In this document: positions 46,260-52,419 of the stretch, one piece after another
How positions within the stretch are numbered: the stretch's first letter is position 1
Layout: every line of letters begins with the position of its first letter
Assembly (NCBI GenBank): GCA_937925925.1
Contig: CALANA010000208.1
Location: 1 to 52,419 of the forward strand
Length of the DNA: 52,419 nucleotides
Direction: 5' to 3'
Source: an uncultured Chloroflexales bacterium
GTDB taxonomy: Bacteria; Chloroflexota; Chloroflexia; Chloroflexales; Chloroflexaceae
Made by a program: the position numbers and the translations under genes
Notes under the pieces: generated by a model
What the model was told of the DNA's origin: nothing
Database searches by the model: none
What the model saw: only the letters and a program-made list of their open reading frames with translations

Positions 46260-48164
46260 CTAGGGTAGCGGGAGGCTGAAATAGAATGTTGAACCTTGCC
46301 CTGGTTCCGAATCCATCCAGATCGAGCCGCCGTGACGTTCGACTATCTTTTTACAAATCGCCAACCCGATGCCGGTGCCTGGATACTCGGTGCGGGAATG
46401 TAACCGTTGGAATACCGCAAAGATACGCTCGGCATACTGTGGCTCGATCCCAATGCCATTATCACGCACACCAATGATCCATGCATCGCTACGTAACTCC
46501 GCTGTGATATGAATACGTGGCGGTGCATGGCCGTGAAACTTGAGTGCATTGGCGATGAGATTTTGAAACAACTGACCGATTTGTTGCCGGTTGACGGAAA
46601 CGGTGGGGAGTACATCGTATGTAATGACTGCCTCGCTCTCCCGCACTGTCGCCCCGATGTCTGACAGTACTTGATCAACAATCTCGCGCAGTGGTACTGG
46701 CTCCATCACCAGTTGCTCGCGCCCAACACGGGAGTAGGTCAGCAGATCGCTAATCAGGTTCTGCATGCGGGTAGCACCGTCCACAATATAATCAATATAT
46801 TTATCGGCCCCCGGATCAAGCTGACCTTTGTAACGTCGTGCCAGCAAGGTAGTATAACTGGCTACTTTGCGTAGTGGCTCTTGCAAGTCGTGTGAGGCTA
46901 CATACGCAAACTGTTCCAACTCGGCATTCGAGCGGGTTAGCTCGCTCGTCTGACGTTCTAATTCGCGCTCAGTGCGCTTGCGCCGGGTAATATCCTGGGT
47001 CTGCGCAACCGTATACAACGGTGTCCCCTGGGCATCGCGCACAAGCGAGACGCTCAATGAGACCCACACAATATGACCGCGTTTGTGAATATAGCGCTTT
47101 TCCATTTCATAGTTACGGATCACACCACCCAGCAACTGGCTGGCATAATGCAGATTCTCTGCCAGATCATCAGGATGGGTGATCGACTGAAAGTTCATCG
47201 TGAGTAATTCTGCCTCGGCATAGCCCACCATATCACAGAGCGCCTGGTTTACCTTGAGCCAGCGCCCATCAGGTGTGAGCAGTGCCATCCCGATGGTTGC
47301 ATAATCAAACGCATCACGAATGCGGTCTTCCATCTGTTCGCGGGCCGCACGTGCGCGTTTCGCCTCGGTGATGTCGCGCCCTTCGACTATAAGCATGATA
47401 ACCTGACCCGTCCTATCTGTCACCGGTTTGAGCAACAATTCGAGCGTCGCTACCTGATTTTCCACCGCCAGCACATCAATCTCGCAGGCGATACTGTGCC
47501 CTTGCTGCGCCTGGGCAATGGCGGCCTGGATCTGCTGCTGTGTCTGGGGAGTAATGCTCCACCAGCGCATCTCCCAGAATGGGTACTGCACCACCTCAGC
47601 ACGGGTCAATCCGGCACAGTCTAGCGCCGCCTGGTTAATCTCCAGCACTATGCCGGCTGGATCGAGTAAAATAATACACTGGCTGGAGTGTTCAAACAAC
47701 AAGTGCAAGGCCTGCGCATGTGCTGCGTCTGCAACATCACGTTCCTTATGCGCACGCAGATCCTGAATTTGTACCACAAAACAGGTTGGTTGCGCGATAG
47801 CATCGCGCACCAGAGCCATACTCACCAGTGTCCAGACATGATACCCTTGTTTGTGCAAGTAACGCCACTCGGCGTGATCGACTTGAACCGCATCCGCCAG
47901 CAGTGTCTGCGTATTGGTGTAATACTGCTGGTGATCATCGGGATGCAGCAGTTCTGGCAACGTCATTGCCAATAACTCGGCTTCGGTATAGCCGAGCATG
48001 GCCCACAGTGCGTGATTGACACGGAGCAAGCGGCCATTGCAATCCACCAGGGCCATACCACCAGCGCTCTGTTCAAACACGTTACGAAAGAGCGTTTCAT
48101 TTTCCAGAAACATGGGATCTGCCAGTTCGCAAGGGTTGTGAGTATCTATCAGGTTTTCATCCAT
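46260..48164 (-). CDS. PAS-PAS-PAS histidine kinase (first gene of kai operon)
   Basis: 634 residues. Three PAS domains, about 22-140 (GGMALVDCNGRLLRVNHALW), 150-270 (CIILLDPAGIVLEINQAAL) and 275-395 (IGMALLTPDGRWLKVNQAL), are followed by HisKA with YVASHDLQEPLRKV near residue 427 and a HATPase (DNGIGIEPQYAERIF, GTGIGLAICKKI). There is no receiver and no membrane segment, so it is a cytosolic sensor of unknown ligand. It is separated from the next kinase by about 22 bp and shares strand with the five downstream genes. The ribosome site is weak. About 365 bp of repeat-rich DNA lies upstream and should contain the operon promoter. Confidence 0.88.
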   Translation of the reverse strand: MDENLIDTHNPCELADPMFLENETLFRNVFEQSAGGMALVDCNGRLLRVNHALWAMLGYTEAELLAMTLPELLHPDDHQQYYTNTQTLLADAVQVDHAEWRYLHKQGYHVWTLVSMALVRDAIAQPTCFVVQIQDLRAHKERDVADAAHAQALHLLFEHSSQCIILLDPAGIVLEINQAALDCAGLTRAEVVQYPFWEMRWWSITPQTQQQIQAAIAQAQQGHSIACEIDVLAVENQVATLELLLKPVTDRTGQVIMLIVEGRDITEAKRARAAREQMEDRIRDAFDYATIGMALLTPDGRWLKVNQALCDMVGYAEAELLTMNFQSITHPDDLAENLHYASQLLGGVIRNYEMEKRYIHKRGHIVWVSLSVSLVRDAQGTPLYTVAQTQDITRRKRTERELERQTSELTRSNAELEQFAYVASHDLQEPLRKVASYTTLLARRYKGQLDPGADKYIDYIVDGATRMQNLISDLLTYSRVGREQLVMEPVPLREIVDQVLSDIGATVRESEAVITYDVLPTVSVNRQQIGQLFQNLIANALKFHGHAPPRIHITAELRSDAWIIGVRDNGIGIEPQYAERIFAVFQRLHSRTEYPGTGIGLAICKKIVERHGGSIWMDSEPGQGSTFYFSLPLP

Positions 48165-48403
48165 ACTCTAGAGCGCCTGGGTCAACGCAGCGCCAGGATG
48201 CGGTGAAGGTGAACATGCAAAACGAATTTTCTCTGCGGCAATGCGATAGTATTCTCTGTTCTGTACCTGCATTTTTGTTGCAGGCGAAAATATGAGAACA
48301 AAAAACATTCTCTGCCACGCTGCCATAGACTGGCAACAGCGTTAGGCAGAGCGTCTGCGTAGTTCATCACCGTATAGAAGTCACACGGTTGATCAAACAA
48401 ACC
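48165..48403. other. Intergenic leader region of the kai operon, no gene
   Basis: No coding frame is supported. Inverted words CTGCATTTTTGTTGCAG (about 48268-48284), GAGAATACT/TATGAGAAC, and GGCAGCG / TGCCACGCTGCC occur and look like a degenerate relative of the nested-hairpin family. No convincing promoter hexamers were found by eye on the minus strand. Confidence 0.35.
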
Positions 48404-48505
48404 CGTCTTTTGCGCCTGCAGCCGCAGGGAAGCGTTGGAACGTTCCAACGCTGGCCAGAACCGCTCTGCCGCAGACGAAAAGACGAACGAACGATGCTAC
48501 CATGT
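48404..48505. mobile_element. Nested-hairpin repeat element, copy D
   Basis: The outer arms CGTCTTTTGCGCCTGC (48404-48419) and GCAGACGAAAAGACG (48471-48485) pair apart from a bulge. The inner 22-bp perfect palindrome is at 48431-48452 (AGCGTTGGAAC and its mirror). The left flank GATCAAACAAACCCGTCTTT and right flank CGAACGAACGATGCTACC match the flanks of copy B. It sits between the GH57 gene (3' end at 48530) and the kai operon. Confidence 0.6.
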
Positions 48506-48529
48506 CGCTCCTATCATATTATAGATGAT

Positions 48530-50956
48530 TTATACCACATGCACGAGTAATTTGTCACCCAGGTTACGAAAGTGGTCAACCCACAGCCAGGCGCTTTGGT
48601 TGCCCTGCTCCGCTTTTTTCAGAAAATGGGGGTAGAATGTTTGCAGCATGCCATAATAAACATTCTGGGTCTGCCAGAGATTCACTTCAAATGGCAGTGA
48701 ACGTGCCAGGTTGACCACAGACTCCAGGCGTTGCAGGAGCGTCATATCGGCCGGGTTGCCAAAGAATTGCTCCATGGTCTGCTCAATATTGTGCTGCAAG
48801 GTATACCCCAACGTTTCTGCGTCCAGGGCAATTTGTACCACACGTGCCTCTTCCAGCAAGATCCGAATGCGCTCCAGATCGAGATCCTCTTCTTCCAGTG
48901 CCCGCCGCAGGTGACTGTTGATCGCAAACTCGGCTGCGGTGCGAAAGGCCTTAAGCGGTGGCGTTCCCAGATCGGACAAGAAACGCATCAGTGGCACATT
49001 CTGCTCGTAGAGTTGGCGATACACGGTCTCGGCTTGCTCCAGGGTTGAGGTCAGAATAACATTCAAGATCTTCCGTTGCTCATCACGGAAGAGGGACTTC
49101 AGTGAGTAGGTCAAATCCAGAAAATGCTTGTCCAGCAGGCGAATAACCTCCGGTAGATCAGCGCGTTCAAAGGCATTGGTTACCTCCTGTACCATGAGGG
49201 TATATGACTCGTCACCCTGAAAATCACGAACCCCACCGGTCAGGTTGTGATCACCAAAATGCAGCACCCCAAACGTGAGCAATGCCGACTCACAGGTGAC
49301 TTGCGATGTTACCTGTGCCTGACCAAGCGCAATACGGGGTCGGCCGGCTTCGATAATACGAATATCTTGATGATCTATCGTGTAGCTATAGATACTGATC
49401 TTCTCGTTATACGTATCAAACAGGGAACTGACGGCAAAATGGGCGGCCACCTTATACAGATCAGTAACTGAAGGACGAATAAAGCGTTCATAAATACAGC
49501 GCCCATCGCTATATTCCGGGATATTGCTGCGTGCCTGTTCGAGTCGATCAAGGAAGGGTGACTCAAACGCCTGTTCAAAGAGTTCCTCGGCGAGCTGGAT
49601 CACTCGGCCAGCATATTGAATAATCTGCACGGTTTCTATTCCCGACAACTCATCAAAAAACCAACCGCAACTGGTATACATCAGCATCGCATGGCGTTGG
49701 AGTTCCATCAACTTGAGAACGGTCACCTTTTCCACATCGCGCAGCTTGCGGATGGCATGTTTTTCCAGAAACCGAGCGATACTCTCAGATGAGCGGTCGA
49801 GAATAACCGCGATATAGTCGTTGCGTGCGGCCCAGGGATCGTGCAGCAATTGACGACCTGTTTCATCATAGGCGGGCGTCATTTCATCGCGGAGCCAGTC
49901 CAGCGTGTTCCGCAGAGGGGCACGCCATTCCTGGTTCCACCCAGGATTAGCACCAGAGTTACAGCCACAGTTGCTCCGCCAGCGTTCAATGCCGTGAAAA
50001 CAACTCCAGGACGTATTTTCCAGGATTTCCACTTCATATGTGGGTGGATGCCGCTCCAGATATTCGCCATAGATCGTAATATGCGCCAGATTATTGCTTT
50101 CAATATAGCGCAGCGCATAGGCCAGCGCCATCTCGCCAAAGCGATGGTGATGCCCATAGGTCTCGCCATCGGTTGCAATATGCACCAGTTGCGGCCAGTG
50201 CCGATCATTCGAAAAGGCACCGGTGAGACGATGGGCAAACCGCTCACCGCTGGAGAGCAGGCGTTCAAAGGCCACGCCCTGGGAGATCGGGCCATCATAG
50301 AAGAACAGATTGATCGTGCGCCCGGATGGCAGTTTCTGTAGGTAGGCCATAGTTGGGTCAATATGACCACCCACCACATCCTGCCACTGTTTACTACCCT
50401 GTGCCCGAACGCGCCTGGCTTGATAGGGTGAGAGGATCGTGAATTTGATATCAAGCTCGGCCAGGATCTCCAGTGTTTCCAGATCGACCGCTGTTTCGGC
50501 CAGCCACATCCCCTCTGGTTTACGCCCAAAGCGTTTTTCAAAATCGCGGATACCCCAGAATACCTGGGTATATTTGTCCCGTTTGTTCGCCAGGGGCATA
50601 ATCATATGATTATACACCTGCGCCAGTGCTGAACCATGCCCACCAAAATATTTCTGGCTCTCGCGATCAGCCGCCAGGATCGTGCGATAGGCTGACGGGG
50701 CTTTCTTTTCCATCCACGAGAGTAAGGTTGGGCCAAAGTTAAAACTGATGCGCGCATAGTTGTTGACAATCTGAATAATGCGGTTCTGCCCATCCAGAAT
50801 ACGGGAAACGCCATTTGTTGCATAACACTCGGCTGTAATCCGCTCATTCCAATCGTGAAAGGGATAGGCCGAATCCTGCACCTCAATCTCCTCCAGCCAG
50901 GGATTCTCGCGCGGCGGTTGATAGAAATGTCCATGAATACAAATATAGCGCTCCAT
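48530..50956 (-). CDS. GH57 family protein with DUF3536 domain
   Basis: 808 residues. The N-terminal half is a glycoside hydrolase family 57 (alpha-glucan-active type) barrel: first motif ICIHGHFYQPPRENPW, nucleophile Glu in GMWLAETAVDLE near residue 152, and the acid Asp in HIATDGETYGHHHRFGE near 262. From about residue 330 the sequence is the DUF3536-type all-alpha region usual for this subfamily. There is no signal peptide, so it is cytoplasmic and probably acts in glycogen or maltodextrin metabolism; the exact specificity is unknown. AGGAG lies 12 nt upstream of the ATG. An 11-bp hairpin with one mismatch (50996-51021) lies in its leader. It may be cotranscribed with the response regulator gene upstream. 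Confidence 0.88.
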   Translation of the reverse strand: MERYICIHGHFYQPPRENPWLEEIEVQDSAYPFHDWNERITAECYATNGVSRILDGQNRIIQIVNNYARISFNFGPTLLSWMEKKAPSAYRTILAADRESQKYFGGHGSALAQVYNHMIMPLANKRDKYTQVFWGIRDFEKRFGRKPEGMWLAETAVDLETLEILAELDIKFTILSPYQARRVRAQGSKQWQDVVGGHIDPTMAYLQKLPSGRTINLFFYDGPISQGVAFERLLSSGERFAHRLTGAFSNDRHWPQLVHIATDGETYGHHHRFGEMALAYALRYIESNNLAHITIYGEYLERHPPTYEVEILENTSWSCFHGIERWRSNCGCNSGANPGWNQEWRAPLRNTLDWLRDEMTPAYDETGRQLLHDPWAARNDYIAVILDRSSESIARFLEKHAIRKLRDVEKVTVLKLMELQRHAMLMYTSCGWFFDELSGIETVQIIQYAGRVIQLAEELFEQAFESPFLDRLEQARSNIPEYSDGRCIYERFIRPSVTDLYKVAAHFAVSSLFDTYNEKISIYSYTIDHQDIRIIEAGRPRIALGQAQVTSQVTCESALLTFGVLHFGDHNLTGGVRDFQGDESYTLMVQEVTNAFERADLPEVIRLLDKHFLDLTYSLKSLFRDEQRKILNVILTSTLEQAETVYRQLYEQNVPLMRFLSDLGTPPLKAFRTAAEFAINSHLRRALEEEDLDLERIRILLEEARVVQIALDAETLGYTLQHNIEQTMEQFFGNPADMTLLQRLESVVNLARSLPFEVNLWQTQNVYYGMLQTFYPHFLKKAEQGNQSAWLWVDHFRNLGDKLLVHVV

Positions 50957-50995
50957 ATTGTCTTTTTGCTCCTGCTGTTGGCGTGATCCCGCTCG

Positions 50996-51021
50996 GTTAC
51001 CATACCTCCCGGTATGGTTAC
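50996..51021. repeat. Stem-loop between response regulator and GH57 genes
   Basis: GTTACCATACC / GGTATGGTTAC with a TCCC loop, one mismatch. No T-run follows on the minus strand, so termination is doubtful. Confidence 0.4.
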
Positions 51022-51104
51022 AAATACCATGATTGCCCTGGTACTGACGAATCGTCTACGTAAGGATTGGTACCACTGGTGCCGCTATTGGCTGCTCGCC
51101 AGCC

Positions 51105-51243
51105 AGGTCTACGATTTTGGTACTTTCAGGTCTACGACTTTGGTAACTTCACCACCGTGAGCCAGAATGTAGTGCCCTCGATGCGGATATCGAGTTAATC
51201 TGCGTCCTACGACTTTGGTAACTTCACCACCGTGAGCCAGAAT
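51105..51243. repeat. Repeated copies of the response regulator 3' end
   Basis: The last 37 bp of the Rcp1-like gene (51207-51243, encoding [11 protein letters not shown] and stop) are duplicated exactly at 51132-51168, 75 bp downstream in gene orientation. A shorter variant (GTCTACGATTTTGGTA) is present at about 51108-51123. The downstream copies have no start or reading frame of their own. Confidence 0.75.
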
Positions 51244-51653
51244 ACCTCAATCGCTTGCATAACTTGTGTGAATTGATCAAGATCAACCGGTTTCGTGATA
51301 TAACAATTGGCATTCAAGTCATAGGCTTTGAGGATATCCTCCTCGGCTCGTGAGGTGGTTAAGACGACCACCGGAATACGTTTCAGTGTATCATCGGCTT
51401 TAATCTCTTTGAGTACCTGCCGTCCATCTTTGCGCGGCAAGTTGAGATCGAGCAGGATGAGATCCGGGCGGATGGCAGTTGCATACTGCCCTTGCCGACG
51501 CAGAAACTCCATGGCCTCGACCCCATCGCGTACCACACTTAACTTGTTGGGTACCTCGGCATCTTTCAGGGCTTCCATCGTCAATCGTACATCACCTGGA
51601 TTATCTTCGACGAGCAAGATTTTTAAAATCTGATTGGTATCTCCAAAAGACAT
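51207..51653 (-). CDS. Rcp1-like single-domain response regulator
   Basis: 148-residue CheY-like receiver with an N-terminal acidic pair in [14 protein letters not shown], phospho-acceptor Asp in [13 protein letters not shown], Thr in VVLTTSR and Lys in [12 protein letters not shown]. The C-terminus FWLTVVKLP is typical of phytochrome-associated Rcp1-type regulators. No output domain is present, so it probably receives phosphate from a kinase of the SHDLQEPLR type such as those in the kai operon (inference). AAGGAGG lies 9 nt upstream of the chosen ATG; in-frame sequence up to 51740 lacks receiver character. Confidence 0.9.
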   Translation of the reverse strand: MSFGDTNQILKILLVEDNPGDVRLTMEALKDAEVPNKLSVVRDGVEAMEFLRRQGQYATAIRPDLILLDLNLPRKDGRQVLKEIKADDTLKRIPVVVLTTSRAEEDILKAYDLNANCYITKPVDLDQFTQVMQAIEVFWLTVVKLPKS

Positions 51654-51973
51654 TTCTGATTGCCTCCTTTGGCAGAGATTATGCGGGAAGCGGTTGTCTC
51701 CTTCCCTGGGATCGGTAGAACGGTAACGTAGATCTCGCAATCGTTGTATTGTGTTGTTGTGTTATGCCAAGCTGCAGCCAGGTATGTCCATTGCCAACAT
51801 GGCAGACAGAGTATCGATACCCTGGCTGATGGGGGTCGTGGTGACCAGATCGGCTGCCCAGGAAAAGGCAACGGTTCATACTGAGAGTGATATGGACATT
51901 CCTGTCTGTGTCTGAACGGGGCGGAAATGTCCCTTCCAGACGTTGGTGCCACCACATGTGAACAGTTACATAA
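51654..51973. other. Intergenic DNA upstream of the response regulator, no gene
   Basis: The minus-strand frames here have no ribosome sites or recognisable domains. A GTTGTATTGTGTTGTTGTG low-complexity run lies at about 51743-51761. I see no other structure. Confidence 0.35.
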
Positions 51974-52009
51974 GGTACGCGGTCGCTCGAACCAGACGTC
52001 TTTTTTACC
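51974..52009. repeat. Half copy of the nested-hairpin element
   Basis: GTACGCGGTCGCTCGAACCA followed by GACGTCTTTTTT matches the left flank of copies B (reverse) and E; the right half is absent. Confidence 0.5.
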
Positions 52010-52156
52010 TTTGACAGAGCAAGGGTTGACACAGGGCACTGCCCCTTCATCTGTTTTGGGCCCCAGATTGTTATCGTAGGCACGAAGGGCATGGACTACA
52101 CGCCCTCGCATAACTCCTGACAGTTATAGCACAGATATTTTTCATAAACAGGGTGT

Positions 52157-52255
52157 AAGTGGTCGCTCGAACACAACGTCTTTTTCGTCTGCAACAGCAT
52201 GGAAGAAAGACTGCCGCAGACGAAAGGGCAAACTGACCATACCACCACGCAGCTT
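52157..52255. mobile_element. Nested-hairpin repeat element, copy E
   Basis: Left flank GTGGTCGCTCGAACACAACG, outer arm CGTCTTTTTCGTCTGC (52177-52192) and right arm GCAGACGAAAG (52216-52226), then GGGCAAACTGACCATACCAC, which matches copy B. The central part is short and has no perfect inner palindrome, unlike copies A, B and D. Confidence 0.55.
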
Positions 52256-52377
52256 CTGTCCTGGATAGCAGTGTGATACCATTATTTATTGGCGTGAATG
52301 GTAGCACAGAATTTCAGCGCCGACAAGTATCTGATCAGCCAGTGTATTCAGAATACACACTGGGTAACCGTTCAGGG

Positions 52378-52419
52378 GGACTTGCGCCAGCGGGGTTGCG
52401 CGGGGGCCGCAGGCCCCCG
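52378..52419. repeat. Truncated GC-rich hairpin repeat at window end
   Basis: GCGGGGGCCGCAGGCCCCCG at the end of the window is the same hairpin word as in the centre of MITE-like copy 1; the element continues past the window. Confidence 0.4.

Noticed and set aside
51623..52111. Minus-strand 162-codon frame upstream of the Rcp1-like gene
   Set aside because: No ribosome site or domain; it crosses a half copy of a repeat element.

Overview
The window looks like chromosomal DNA of a member of the Chloroflexota, most probably a filamentous phototroph of the order Chloroflexales. This is inferred from gene content and was not tested with a tree. The indicators are a one-polypeptide pyruvate:ferredoxin oxidoreductase next to a HoxEFUYH NAD-type hydrogenase, a kaiBC operon with receiver/PAS histidine kinases, a DnaD/DnaC-like loader pair, exported proteins with Chloroflexi-type tandem N-terminal modules, and many palindromic intergenic repeats. 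There are no phage genes, transposases, rRNAs, tRNAs or CRISPR arrays that I can support.

Layout. 0.2-7 kb: a secreted TAP-type alpha/beta hydrolase with a DUF6544-like protein, a CoA-binding protein and a secreted beta-propeller protein, separated by repeat-rich DNA. 7.2-17.2 kb, mostly minus strand: enolase, the cdaA-ybbR (c-di-AMP) pair, a 1088-residue TPR protein, ornithine carbamoyltransferase, and an overlapping DnaD-like/DnaC-like pair. 18-20 kb: a two-CBS protein and a convergent APH-type kinase. 20.7-31 kb, plus strand: nifJ, a dihydroorotate-dehydrogenase-like gene, hoxEFUYH and a maturation protease, a coherent module for fermentative pyruvate and hydrogen metabolism. 31-34.4 kb: a NarL-type regulator overlapping an aminotransferase, and a convergent lipoprotein glycosidase. 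34.9-37.9 kb: a cobalamin riboswitch with a terminator ahead of cbiMNQO. 38-39.9 kb: a pseudokinase with a DnaJ-type zinc finger. 40.4-48.2 kb, minus strand: a six-gene clock-like operon. 48.5-51.7 kb: a GH57/DUF3536 protein and an Rcp1-like response regulator.

The main discovery candidate is in the clock operon. In transcription order it reads PAS-PAS-PAS kinase, receiver-PAS kinase, receiver plus helical-bundle protein, kaiB, kaiC, pseudo-receiver-PAS kinase. The 293-residue protein immediately upstream of kaiB (4-nt overlap) has the size, domain order and operon position of cyanobacterial KaiA. Its C-terminal domain carries the VVxIH and terminal YYR signature spacing of the KaiA/RsbU helical-bundle superfamily. 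KaiA is generally regarded as cyanobacterial, so this is a plausible undescribed KaiA analogue, here with an intact phospho-acceptor Asp in its receiver. KaiC keeps both Walker motifs, both Glu-Glu pairs and the T/S/T phosphorylation triad.

Two dispersed repeat families recur in intergenic DNA. One is a 245-260 bp MITE-like element with imperfect terminal inverted repeats (three copies, two in tandem, one supplying the stop codon of a kinase gene). The other is a nested-hairpin family with near-perfect inner stems and variable loops (four fairly clear copies, one half copy, and one related palindrome).
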